Origin: Callipepla californica brunnescens
Lineage: Eukaryota; Chordata; Aves; Galliformes; Odontophoridae
DNA: 64,000 bases
Direction: 5' to 3'
Assembly: GCA_023055505.1 (NCBI GenBank)
Contig: JALIRH010000094.1
Span: 1,179,078-1,243,077 of the forward strand
The notes under the pieces were generated by a model. That model saw only the letters and a program-made list of their open reading frames with translations. It was not told the origin of the DNA and searched no databases. Both the position numbers and the translations under genes were made by a program. This document shows positions 37,967-50,152 of the stretch, one piece after another; position 1 is the stretch's first letter; each line of letters opens with the position of its first letter.

Positions 37967-38402
37967 GGGATCTGGAGCACAAGTTTTATGAGGAGCGGCT
38001 GAGGGAGCTGGGATTGTTTAGTCTGGGGAAAAGGAGGCTCAGAGGAGACCTCATCACACTCTACCACTTCCTGAAGGGAGGCTGTGGTGAGGAGGGGGTC
38101 GGCCTCTTCTCCCAGGTAACTAATGACAGGACGAGAGGGAATGGCCACAAGTTGCACCGGGGAAGATTTAGATTAGATTTGAGAAATTTTTTTTCCCTGA
38201 ACGAGTGGCCAGGCACTGGAATGGCCTGCCTAGGGAGGTGGTTGAGGCACCGTCCCTAGCGCTGTTCAAGAAGCGTTTAGATGAGGTGCTAAGGGATTGG
38301 ATTTAGTAGCTTGGTGGGTAGGGATGGTGGTGTGAGGATGGTTGGACTAGATGATCTTGTAGGTCCTTTCCAACTTAATGTATCTATGAATCTATGAATC
38401 TA
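36700..38402 (+). mobile_element. CR1 LINE, 5'-truncated, best-preserved copy in the window
   Basis: About 1.7 kb. It carries most of the reverse-transcriptase domain and the 3' end of ORF2, an untranslated tail and a terminal repeat of tctatgaatctatgaatct. The tail hallmark reads gttggactagatgatcttg. The copy has lost everything upstream of the RT domain (the endonuclease and ORF1), as is usual for CR1, whose reverse transcription seldom reaches the 5' end. It sits in GLIS3 sense-opposite orientation inside an intron. Confidence 0.95.
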
Positions 38403-38666
38403 AGCCTGTAAAATCTGTAAAAGTCAGTGGATGGGCAGCAGTACTGCCCTCCTGGGAAAGGCAGGGCAGCACTCACAGACCAGCTTCAGCAGTTCTGTCT
38501 GTAGTCAAACACATGGAGTAAGTGCATGGTTACCTAGTCTGTAATTAGAGGGTGGGCACTCCTAAGTTCAGAGGCATCTCTTTGTTAATACTACAGGGCA
38601 GTTCCTCACAAGCTGAAATTCTGTATCTTGCTTCTTAGTCAGAACAAACAATTGAATAAAAATTTA

Positions 38667-38734
38667 CTACTCAGATTGGTGTACTGCAGCTTATAAGTCT
38701 CTACTCAGATTGGTGTACTGCAGCTTATAAGTCT
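38667..38734. repeat. Perfect 34-bp tandem duplication
   Basis: Bases 38667-38700 are repeated exactly at 38701-38734. The unit begins ctactcagattggtgt and ends cttataagtct. The identity suggests a recent duplication. Confidence 0.97.
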
Positions 38735-38839
38735 GTTACTTATTTTTTCTATGCTGTACAAAATAACACGTTTTGCTACTCACTGTGAATAGCAGTACAT
38801 TAAGTGTAATTTTTTTTAAATGAGGATTCCTTTTATACA

Positions 38840-38878
38840 GGGTCCCTTCCAACCCCTGAAATTTTGTGATTCTGTGAT
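38840..38878 (+). mobile_element. CR1 3' tail, plus orientation
   Basis: Reads gggtcccttccaacccc and tgaaattttgtgattctgt. It meets a minus-strand CR1 tail-first at about 38875. Confidence 0.65.
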
Positions 38879-39055
38879 CATCTAGTCCAAAGCAACTGTT
38901 CACCTAACACCAATATTGCCCCCTAAGCCATGTCCATGAGTACTACACCTACCCTTTCCTTGAACACTTCCAGGAACAGTGACATCTAACCACTCTTTCT
39001 GAGAAAAAAATTCTTCCTAATATCCAATCACTTTCCTTTAAAATAAGAGCTTATG
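38875..39055 (-). mobile_element. CR1 LINE 3' part, minus orientation
   Basis: The plus strand reads gatcatctagtccaaagc, then taagccatgtccatgagtac, ctaccctttccttgaacac and ttcttcctaatatccaat, a standard reversed CR1 3' end. Together with the preceding tail it forms a tail-to-tail pair. Confidence 0.85.
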
Positions 39056-39112
39056 TTTCCTTTCCACAATAAACTAAATTAATGATATAGTGCCAGTGAT
39101 TAATGTGAGATA

Positions 39113-39113
<1 letters not shown>

Positions 39114-39152
<39 letters not shown>
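39114..39152. repeat. A homopolymer (39 A)
   Basis: The longest homopolymer in the window, poly-T in GLIS3 sense orientation, 556 bp downstream of the donor of the exon at 39708-39818. No retroposon is recognisable directly beside it. Confidence 0.93.
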
Positions 39153-39156
<4 letters not shown>

Positions 39157-39707
39157 GAAAAAATCCACATAATTCCCTTAGGTCACAGTTCAGCTCTTCA
39201 TAGATACACTTCTGCACACAAATAATTATTGACTGAGAACTGACATTCAAAGGGACCCAGTGTTGTGAAATGTCTTGGTATTTGAAGGTGCCTGACAAAT
39301 AAAAATATAATTTACAGCTAGAATCACACACTGCCCATCCATCCTCAAAACCCATCTTTCCATTTGAGATGGGTAATGTAAACTTGGATTTCCTAACATC
39401 ACATATTTATCAGATGTCAAAAATATAACAACAAAAAATTACCTTTTCAAAAATCACTTTAATCGTGTATGTTGACTAATAAATCATTGCATCAGCAAAT
39501 AAAGAGTAATAAAACAGGCAGCCTCAAAAAGTCAAAGATAATATTACCATCTATATAAGAATGATTATTCTATTACCTTCCCTTAATGATTTTTCTCATC
39601 AACAGTTTGAAATCAATAAAGACACTTGATATGAATTATAAATCTAACATTAGAACACTGATTTCTCCATATAATATTTGAACCTGCTAATACTGTAGAA
39701 AATTTAC

Positions 39708-39818
39708 CTTTTTCCTAACTTGCTGGTCTTTGGAAGAATGTGCTTTCACATGTTTTCTCAGTGAGCTTGGATCTGTGTATCGTTTAGTACATCCCGGAAT
39801 TTGACATGCATAAGGTTT
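39708..39818 (-). CDS. GLIS3: GLIS3 coding exon with zinc finger 5
   Basis: A 37-codon exon in phase 0 at both ends. It encodes [20 protein letters not shown] then [17 protein letters not shown]. It contains the complete fifth C2H2 finger of the GLI/GLIS type, with Cys at exon residues 5 and 10 and His at 23 and 27. The finger is nearly identical to mammalian GLIS3; the linker just after it differs slightly (DQQVRKK). The acceptor is ttggcttag and the donor gtaaattt. GLIS fingers bind G-rich DNA sites in the nucleus (family knowledge). A basic RKK tail closes the domain. Confidence 0.98.
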
Positions 39819-41189
39819 CTAAGCCAAAAATAAAAGGGATAAACAAGAAGACATTAAATCATGGATTATTTTAACTCATGAGAATTCCTTCTGAGCCTGC
39901 AAATCACATTACTTCAGAACAAAATGTTGCACATTATTAGAAGCTCAGATCATGGAAATTTATTAGAAAGGGAAAGGAGGAAAAGAAGTTTTGTATGGAA
40001 GAAAGAACAAAGGAAAATCTTTCACTACAGCATCTTTCATTGTTACCTTTCTTTTTTAAAATCATTACAATGAATATTGTTAGGTATACTCACAATTCTT
40101 CCACCCTCAGAGCAATCTTTGACTTAATCAGTAATTATATTCTTTAGTGTATCAGGTAAAGAAATTGCAGTAAAGGCCCAGATAGACTGTTTAGGATTAT
40201 AGAAGAATCCGCTTCAGAAAAAAAGAACAAGAAAAAGTGTTAGTTCACTATATTACAGAGAGAGCAAGCAAAAACCAGTGCAAACACTGAATACCAAAGT
40301 ATCACAAATACGTTTTATTGTGAAAGTATAAGACAAGCACCTAAGGCTCATTTTTCCTAATAATACCAGCTCAGAGAGATGCCAGTCTTGTAATATTTCT
40401 ACAGTTTTCTTAAAAAGACAAAAAGCCCTAATAACCTAAATCACTAAATAAAGAAATTTTAATAACTATCTTCTTCTGCCTGTTTTGACCTGCTTGTTTT
40501 CTCTAAAGAATTGCACTTCCAAAATAAAGAGTACTGAATAAGCAGCACTAGGTCCAATTGTTTGCTAAAACTAGCTATTTCACAATTTAGCCATTTCACA
40601 AAGCATTTCTGGAAACACACTTGTGCATTTGATCAACACATCAGCCATACCATCAACTATACAAAAACCATCATTTAAGTTTTGTGACAGCCTGCTTATT
40701 TGAAATGGCATTGTTCTCACTCTTCTGGACTTCTGCCCATTGAAAACTGTTTGTCACTGACAAAACCTGATCTTTTGTTGTGAAACAAAAGATTTATTAA
40801 ACAAATCTTGTCTGTGAGTCAAATTCACAAGCAACAATTTATGGTATGAAAAATTTTAGATTCAGAAAATTCTTTCTTCACTTTTGGTACATGCTCAAGC
40901 CTTATGTTCAACAGAGTTTTTGTCGGAGAATAGCACTTATTATCACAGATGGCATTTGAGTCTTTTCATATCAACTCCAGGTTTCCTACATATCACTTAA
41001 GAGGGAGGACGCTTCTCTACCTTCAGAAAAGCCCATGAAGATAAGGCTTTTTTAATCAACTTAACATCCCTAGCACAACCTTCTCCCTCCTATCTCTGTG
41101 GTTATGGGCTACCCACTACCACCAAGATAGCTGAAAGGAGCACATGGGGTAATGCACAGGCAACTACAACGCTATTTCTTCTTCCTTAC
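39819..41189 (-). other. GLIS3 intron (1.4 kb)
   Basis: GT-AG intron between the two zinc-finger exons, donor gtaaggaag at 41189 and acceptor gcttag at 39819, phase 0. It is AT-rich. I see no transposon, RNA gene or additional exon in it. Confidence 0.88.
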
Positions 41190-41351
41190 AGTGTCCAGGT
41201 GTGTCCTCTGGTGCTTGGCGCGGTCGCTGGAGTTGCTGAATGCTTTCTGGCAGCCAGGGTGCTGACAAAGATAAGGCTTTTCACCTGTATGGCTCCTTAA
41301 GTGAATCTTGAGATTTTCTAGCCTGGAAAAGGCCTTCTTGCAGCCCTCAAA
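41190..41351 (-). CDS. GLIS3: GLIS3 coding exon with the end of zinc finger 3 and all of finger 4
   Basis: A 54-codon exon in phase 0 at both ends. It encodes [20 protein letters not shown], a HTGEKPYLC linker, and then finger 4 ending [16 protein letters not shown]. Finger 3 lacks only its first cysteine (expected in the upstream exon outside the window); its second Cys is at exon residue 4 and its His at 17 and 21. Finger 4 is complete, with Cys 29 and 34 and His 47 and 51. Identity to mammalian GLIS3 is near total. The acceptor is tttcttttctag and the donor gtaagg. Finger 4 has been reported as important for nuclear localisation of GLIS3 (recalled, not shown here). Confidence 0.98.
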
Positions 41352-41793
41352 CTAGAAAAGAAAAAGAGATGGTTGGAAGGAAAGGCAAACACAGCAAACT
41401 GCTACTGCATACACTGAGAAGAAGGGTGACAGGACTTGCAGGGACCTCTGGCCTGGCACTGCAGTAGGGTTTGAACCACTTAGAACGTAAGAGTATGTAA
41501 GAGTGTATTTATCTCCCCTGCATGTGGCTGAAGTAGAAAACAATATCCTACTGCTATTTTACAAGGGGGACAATGAGACCCAAAGTCACCAGTCAGCTCA
41601 GAGCTCAGCACCACCCAGCCTCTCTGGGGAGGATCACTATTGCAGCCTAAGCAAGCCACCATTTTCACAGCCCAGGCTTTGGCTGAATTATCAGCTAAGC
41701 TGAACAGAGGCACCTCTCAGTATCAATGTAACATATACATCAACTACAAAACTCAGAAAGGAAACTATCAACCTGCTCTGCCTTGCTGAGTCT

Positions 41794-41835
41794 GTTGCAA
41801 GAGGTGAAGAAAGAGTTGCAAGAGGTGAAGAAAGA
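41794..41835. repeat. 21-bp tandem duplication
   Basis: The unit gttgcaagaggtgaagaaaga is present twice, at 41794-41814 and 41815-41835, without mismatch. Confidence 0.95.
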
Positions 41836-44521
41836 GTCCACAAGCCTCTGTATAATCATCTTATACCTGTTTGCTTGAACAATGATCATCAACCCCAGTA
41901 GTATTATAATGACTTTTGAAACATTTATTTACCTTTCTGCTTTGAGTGTTTGTATGAAGTACTAAAATCATGAGTTCATCACTGGAGCCCATTAGAATAG
42001 AATCTAACTCCTATAGGTAACCAATAATCATGTAGCAGTATTTCTACACACAAGCACTGCATCTGCAAAGATACCTAAGCTTATGTGAGAAAAAAAACCC
42101 TGTTTTTAATCTGCCATGCTCCCACAGTAAACTTCATCCTCAAGAAAACAAAAAAAAATCTGTTCAAAATCAGTAGTTTTATCTAGACCTGATTCCAATT
42201 AGACTTCAATAGTTATGACTGTTAGAAATGCAAGCTCTTGTAATTCTATTAGATAAGAACAATTAATTCCAGCAGTTTCAACTATTGTACACTCTACTGA
42301 ACAACATATAAAGCTAGTCTGCAGTTCTTGTAAGAATCTTTGTAAGAACAGTAAAGCATTAACAGAGATACCAAACATTATTAATATTCTTATACAGAAT
42401 TTTCAACCATTTCTCCTTTTCCCTTTACTCACTTGAAAAGAAACAGGCTGTGTTTCACTTTTCTCAGAATACTACTTAAATACCTTATATTATACTTTCT
42501 TTAGCGCATGTACGTTTTTAAAATCACAGGTAGAAAAATATTGGCATAATTCTGATAATAACTGCTATGAAGTAAAGGATCAGTATTTCAGTAATAGCAC
42601 TTTTTCCAGTGCTAGACATTCAGATGACAACACTAATCTACATCTAACCCTCATTTTCCCTCATTTTTTAAGTCATTAGATTTTAGAGAGGGTTTTCATT
42701 ACAGTTGGTAATATTAGGTTCCCAATCAGTCACATTGTTAACTAGGCTAACATTTCACATTGTGTGGAATACAAGCTACATGTTTGGTTCCTGCTTGTAT
42801 TGCATTTCATTTGTTTGTTTTACAGTACACCTTTTTATATTGTAATCATTCAGCAAAGTCCACCAGCTCATCATAATACTTTTCTGCATTGTCCTTCTTC
42901 CATTCCAGGAGAAGCAATAGTTTGATAATGCTTGCTCTCTCCAAATACAGGTGAACATGGGAGAAAAAGCAGAAAGTGACCTTATAACAGAAATGCGACC
43001 CTATAAATGTGAAGAACTACAGGCTGCTTATTGTGCTTCTCACTGAGTCTTTGGGAACAGAGTGAGAAAATCTGACATAGCAAGTGCTGAAAGATGCAAA
43101 TAGCATGAGGTTGCCTGCTTGAAGACTGTACAGAATGTTGCCAACCAGGGTCAGACTGGCTTGACTAGCTGCTTGACTCAACTTTTTAGGGTAATATTAA
43201 TGAGCTGACCATATTCATGGCAAACAAAAATTTTAAATCCTGATGTTTGGGGAAGGTGATTTGAATGAAAATATAAGCCATTTCTGAATGCTGTCATATG
43301 AGAATGCATGCAAATGGAGATAATGGTATCCCTGAAAAATAAAGCGGAAAAAGTAATCTACAGGAACGTAAGCATACAATCAGAAAACAAATCCTTGAAT
43401 TGCTCCATAATCTTGTAGAGTTTTTAAATGATTTATTAGCAGAAAAAGGACAAAATAAATTAGTAATGTTTTCTGTATATTTTTCTATTAATTTTGAATA
43501 TTCTGATATGCTGACCAGGAAGGTTCTCTGTCAGCACCAAGGCAGACGCTCTGACAAGGACGAAGTATCTTTCCCCATCTTTGCATTTATTACAAGACCA
43601 ATGTAGAAATCGTTCTTTACATGGCTTCCAAAAAGAATGATGCATGTCAAACATTAATAATAGCCTTTTAAAAAGCATTTTCCCTTCCTCAACAGCATTA
43701 GCAGTGTGCTACTTTACAAGAGATGTGAGGGCTTTTAAAAAATTGAGAGTAAGACCTCACATAAAAACCTTTGAAATAGCTTTTTATTCACCAAGACTCT
43801 TCTGACTGGCAATCTTGTGAATGACACATAATTAGTGTCAGACATCATTCAAAACGATGACATCAGGTGCTCACCAGCAAGGACACTGCAGGCCACAGCT
43901 GAGATTTAAAAGCTCAGGTTCATTTAATGTGAAATGAGTGCTATGCTTTTAACCCTTACAGTGTTGAAATGGGGAAAAACACAGCATCCAGAGCAGTACT
44001 TCATTATAGTGTAACCATATCTATCTGAATGGAGTACATTTTGTGACAAGGTGATTGAATGCTTAGGTGGAGGTCTGTACTTTCCTCAAGACATGTGAAG
44101 GCTGGGATTAATTTCTACCTTAGTAATTAACTTTATGAAATAATACAGTCTCTTGGAAATTTTTGTTCCAGTAAATAATGAGAAATTATGTTTATATGCA
44201 TTACATACATCATAAACATCATTATAGCTTATTGCACAGTTAGTTGATGATTGCTTGCCCAGCTAGTCAATTAGTATTTGGTCCAATGTTTGTTGAAGTT
44301 AATAGGTTCCTTCCATTGCAAAATCCTCACCACAGGTATTCCAGGCAAATTCCAATACAATTTAAGATCTTGCCTGTTGTAAGTATAACTGTAAACAAAC
44401 AAATTATTAGAGACCATGAATAAGATTGAACTGTATTGTTTTTTATCTTCTTTGTACTCCCTTCTTTAAGCTAAAAAGCTTACTGTATTTAATAGATTTA
44501 CAGGAAAATATGTATTTTGTG

Positions 44522-44557
44522 CATATTTAAAGAGATTCTCATATTTAAAGAGATTCT
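44522..44557. repeat. 18-bp tandem duplication
   Basis: The unit catatttaaagagattct occurs at 44522-44539 and 44540-44557 without mismatch. Confidence 0.95.
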
Positions 44558-47500
44558 CTCTAAAGAACAGATTTTATGTGTGAATAGGCAACTAATAAAC
44601 TATATCTTCATCTGATTTCTGTTTTCTCATAGATATATTTTAAGAAGCTACATACTGCTGCTATAAGTGAAAAATGCATTTAAGTAAATAGGAAAAAAAG
44701 AGTAAACAAAAAGGAGTAACAATAAAAAACAACTTAAATGTCTTTCTCAGAGCGATCACTATCCACAGAGAACACAAGTGTGTCAGTTCTGATGGGACAG
44801 AACTGGTGAACAGAAGATGTCATCAAACTTCAGTAAAGGTGGAAGAAGCAAATGTAGCCCACCTACTTTAGAGCTCTCATTACAGGCTGCTCTTAATGTA
44901 CTCTTGAACAATGTAGCATGCCAAATATTGCAGAGATCTTCACACTTCAACTTTATTGATGCACAGCACATTGAATATTATTTATCCTCTAAAATAAAGC
45001 TGTCAGAGACTCATTCACTATTGAAATGTCTCTCTCCTTAGTGTTTTCATTAGTTTTAGTGAGCATGGACATTCCAGACTTAGAAGTTATTTCTGTTGTT
45101 GTAGAGTAGGTAAATATTTTGATATATTCTTTCAAAATAAGCCATTACTGAACACATCAGTTGGTACAGATTCAAAAATGATAATGGAGGAGAACCCATT
45201 AGAGGAAGATTGAACAATTTGGAAACTCTTCCACTGCTTCCTTTTGGAAGACAGTGATCCTGATCTTTCCACTTTCTCTCCTCTATTTTTTCTGAAATAT
45301 TTTCCTCTAAGAACTGAGGTCACCGTGTATACTCAAGGCTTTCTAAACACAAGGTTGACATCATGTGAAAACTGTTCACTATTAAAGTGACAACTGAACT
45401 GTACCTGCTCTACTTGCTAAAACTCATTGAATTCATCTAGAGATGAACACTTCTTTCTGCTGGTAAACTCAGAAGAACCAAATATCCCTTCATGAAGCTA
45501 CAAACAAACAAATAAACAAATGGTCTAGCTGGTATTTTAAGAAATTTATGCAAAAACAATAGATTTTCAGACACAGAGTTGAATTACTATAAATCACATT
45601 CTCACTAGGAAGACTTGTATAGGAATAGTTTGCTATTATGAATCTCAGAAAGAACAAAATTTTCATTTCTATATTACTAGAAGTAAAAAAGAAAGGAATT
45701 AAAGATCAGAGATCCTTTGAGATCGTACCTCAAGTAGAAAAGAAACAAGAGTCTAGATGATACTTTTTCATTCAGATCTGTGCCTGATTACAGATTAGAT
45801 TCATTCAATTTTCTATTAAGAACAAAAACAAACAAAAAAAACAAAAAAAAAAAAAAACGAGAAAAATCTATACATAGAACAGTAATATTGCTTTCAGATC
45901 TGTCCTATCCTACTGTATCCCACCCTATTCTATCCATAAATACACAAGTTGGGAATTAAGGCTTCAAACAAACAAGCATGCAAGCTGCTCTACAAATACT
46001 ATCAAACCATTATTATTATTGTTGTTTAAAAATATATAGCTCAATTTATATTTTTCACAGACAGGAAGACATTAAAGACAGGAAAGCAGTAAGATCACCA
46101 TTGAGATACATGATACTATTGGTAAATTCTGATATGTGGTACATAACTCACAGCTGACACTGTAAAAGCCTTTAGCACAGATGTTTACGTACTGCTGTAA
46201 GGGGTTCTTTGTAGCCCAAACTACAAGTATAAAAGGCCAGCTGCCTTTTGGCATATAGTCTATCAGTAAACTCCATTTATTATTTACAGAGACCAAATTT
46301 ATTTTCTTATGGACTTTTTTTTTAAACTTAAAAAAGCCATGTAGATCAGTGCCAGAAGCAAAATAAGCACTGCGAGGTCCATTTGACCTTTCACAAGCAC
46401 AGTGTCTGCCTAATGAACAGATAAGAGAATGTAGCAGAATATGTCTATAAACACTAAGAAATTACACACTTAAGAGAAGTCGACCTGGAAATAAAAGTGC
46501 TTGAATGACTCCAGATTTGACATACTGACACTGATGTTAATTGAAGATCCTAGTCAGAATTTTTATTAAAGCAAAAGCATAAGGCATAATTTAATTTCTT
46601 GCTTGTTTATGTAAAGTGCTGGTCCACTTAAAATGCCTGAGATAGAAAAGCGTAATGCAGGTATAATGAGACATCATGAGTAGAAAGAAATATGCTTGGT
46701 GAAGCTATGTCTTGAATTTAGAATTTCAAGGTTAGCTTGAAAAATACACCAAACAGTATTTTGAAAAAGACAAATCTCTTAAGTTTAAGCTCTGGCTTAC
46801 AGAGGTATATGGAAACTTAATTTTTGATTTTAAGAACAAAAACAAAAAAATTATTATGCAAAAAAATCATTTTTTTCACAAATTGCATATGTTGAAATTC
46901 ATTCAACATTTTCTAAAGAGGTAATATTTTTTGAACTTCTTTTCAGACAGCAGAAGTTCAATCTGCATAATCTATGCTGTTTTTGTTACAATCAGCTCAT
47001 AATGTTGAAAAGACAGAAGCAAGAAATATTCATGAAGGCGGAAAAACATTATTGAATAAGATGTATTTTTGAATTTACTATTACTCATTTCTTTACATCA
47101 CAAACAATTTATAAAAGTACATTTGTGAAACAATCTCAGTCAATTTGGTAAAAAACAAAACAAAACAACAAAAAAAACAGGAAGAACAAATGAAGGATTT
47201 TTTCTGCTTAACTCTGTATTTTGACAAAAAGAATGAATTATATATCTTCAATAATTAAAGGAGATTCATTGTTGTAGCACTGAAGACAAAGAAGAACCTT
47301 CCCAGCCTTTTTCAGATAGCTATGGGAAAAAAACTAACAAGATCCTTTACATTGGATACAAGTCCTCTGTTTTCATTAGAAAAATTTCTTATTTTTGCTG
47401 GCTGACTGATGTAGGTGATATATCAGGAAAAAGAAAAAGGAACTGAGCTGCAATCTCAGCCACACTTTTAAGTAAAAGTAGCACTATGCAGTTGCAACAT

Positions 47501-48711
47501 TTCATTTCATACAAGACTGAACAGATGCATTATTAAAGTTGGAGTCTTGAAGGAAGATACATACACACACACACAAATAAATAAATAAGATACAAAAAAA
47601 TTGACTGCTGAATTAAATGGAAGAAATTGCACCTGTATTCTCAAAACTGCTCTGTTTAGATTGAGAATGTACCCAAAATACAGCACAGTAATCTCAGACT
47701 TCATTTAACCAAATGAAAGGTACACTTAGCTTTTCTTTTCAAGCAACTTAGTATTTTCCTTTTAATAATTTTTTTAATGTTACTGTACCAATGACACTCT
47801 CCAAAATATATTTTTTTTACTTTTCCCATTACTTTCTTTTGAATTCATATGAGATAATTTGCTGCCTGTGATATGAATCTTATTGCTTTCAGAGGCCTCT
47901 GAACTGCATTTCCTAATAAAAAAATATTCACCAAAAATACTAATTCAGAAACAGTAGCAACATTACTCACTGGAACCAAAATGGGATATCCCTTGCCAAG
48001 TTTTAAATCAGATTTACTGATATTCAGTTGAAAAGTGCAAAAATAGAAAACTCAGTGAAAGTTGCTATTCAGGAAAAATGCAGGCAACTGAAAATAAAGT
48101 CACTGTCTTAACCTTAAATACAAGTGTATTAATACCAGCCCATAGTTCTATCATAATAACAAGGCCCCAGTTCTGCATTCCTTGAATATGCATCATTTTC
48201 GCTCAAGTCAGTGGGAATTTGGGATATGAAAAGAATGAAGAATTAGTTTTCTAATCCTTAGGCCACAATCCATGATAATAATAGTGCCTCAACAAAGTAT
48301 TGCTAGCTGAACAGCTCTGTAGCACCTTGTAGAGCATTAACAGCAGGATTTTGCAGATTTATTCTAAGTATCATGTAAAATAATAGTTTTCCCATTTCCT
48401 GAGCAGAGCCAAAAAAGAGCACTTTTCAGCTCTCTTTTCATGGCAAAGCAATGAAGAATATTCACCTTGTGTTTTGAGAGAGACAGACACAAGAAAAGAC
48501 TTGCGGAAAACAAGGCAAAACTGCTTGCATTGTAGTCAGTGGGAGTCCATCACAATTACAAAGAGGCAGAGGATGTTTCTTTTCTACCCAACAAGTAATC
48601 CATATGCAAATTTCCAAAAACATTAAAAATGCACTTCCCAGTTCAGTAAATGTTTTCTATTCTTGGCTGCTTAGCACCCTCAGCTATTTTCCAATTAGGC
48701 CCTGTTTGTAT

Positions 48712-48714
<3 letters not shown>

Positions 48715-48743
<29 letters not shown>
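48715..48743. repeat. A homopolymer (29 A)
   Basis: An uninterrupted A run in otherwise unique intronic sequence. Confidence 0.9.
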
Positions 48744-48746
<3 letters not shown>

Positions 48747-49959
48747 CTAAAGAAAGGATTAAGCTCTGTATCTTATAAAGGAGAAAGAATACAAATTAGA
48801 AATTCTTTCTGGATCTGGAGTGTGCATTCTTTAATCTTCCACCCTGCTGGGAAATGTAATAAGGACAAAAAGAAGCTTTTTGGTTCATTTGATTTGTCAA
48901 AAACATGCTTTTGACTATCTGGAACTAAATCCCCAAATTCATGACAACTCAGACAATACTCCAACATGTTATAATGCTGATAGTTAAAAATAGAGCTGAG
49001 AAAGCTTATAGAAACCCACCTAGTGAGCAAGCTCTCCAGATTCATCAGGGCAAGATAGAGGCCCATACAGATGTCAGTAAGTCAGTCAAGACTGTGAGAA
49101 GATGATGACAATAATTCAGGTGATGGCAATGCAGTATATTGTGGCCTCAGAAGGAAAATAACTTTTAAAATTACCAATATGTCTGATTGATGGGTATATG
49201 TTAGCTAGCAATGAGAAAATCAATTGAAGAGATTGGATACTATTTAGCAATTCTTTTCAGTAGAATGAGCTGAAGTAACCATCCTTAGAACATATGGCCA
49301 GTAAATGAAACAGTTTCTTCCACCTCTCCTTGGTGGACATCAGTCTCTTCCAGAAATTAATTTCCCCTTGGCAACTTAACATTCATCTAATCTATTTTTA
49401 ATTGTTAAAATATTCAAAAGCCCTTGAAATGAACCTTTTCCCACAGTGAAATAATTTACTGAAGAAGGTACAACAGATATTATAGCTTTTTTTGTACTGC
49501 TACGTAAAGTCACCATGCTTGTTGTTTTTCGCTTCAAATAAAAACTATTTCTACTGTAATGGTCTGTGCCATTAAAACAAAGCCAGATGATACAGATATA
49601 GATAATCACATAACACAGATGAAAATCAGATAAAGCTTATGTGAGCTAATAGAAACAGAAGACTAAATCTGATCCACATCAAGTGTAATGCTTTCAGTTA
49701 ATGTTGTCCACCACACAAACAGTTGAAAACACAGAAGAATAGTTGTTTACCTACTGTACCCATCTGGAGTCTCTGCTTCAAAATAACTATTTACATCATC
49801 ATCAAAGAGGTGAGCATCTGGCTGGACAGGTGTCCTAGTAGAGGTAAGAAAATCTGGTATTTGTATTACACTTCAAGGTATACTGATAAATCCTATAAGT
49901 GTTTAATATTCTAGGCTTGAAAGCAGGTATAATTATCATCATGTAGTATTATCTTTTCT

Positions 49960-50152
49960 GCTAAGAGTGAGATGGAGGGGAGTCCCATGGAGGCAGTGAA
50001 GTCACTGTCCCTGAAGGTGTACAATAAATGTTTAGATGTTGTATTGAGGGACATGGTATAGTGGAAAATATTGGTGATAGGTGGATAGTTGGACTGGATG
50101 ATCTTAGAAGTCTTTTCCAACCTTGCTGATTCTATGATTCCACAATTCTTTC
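49960..50152 (+). mobile_element. CR1 3' end, plus orientation
   Basis: Contains a ccatggaggcagtgaagtc-type segment, then tggatagttggactggatg, gtcttttccaaccttgctg and a attctatgattcc tail. It is 5' truncated and non-coding. Confidence 0.85.

Larger units (their letters stand above)
24211..39707 (-). other. GLIS3 intron (15.5 kb)
   Basis: GT-AG intron, donor gtaaattt at 39707 and acceptor gtgttgcag at 24211, phase 0. It is the most transposon-rich part: CR1 copies at 25494-25711, 29064-29808, 33545-34540, 36001-36633, 36700-38402 and a pair at 38840-39055. It also has a TCTCC array, several A or T runs and a 34-bp tandem duplication. The open frame at 24922-25299 resembles no protein that I recognise. 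Confidence 0.85.
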
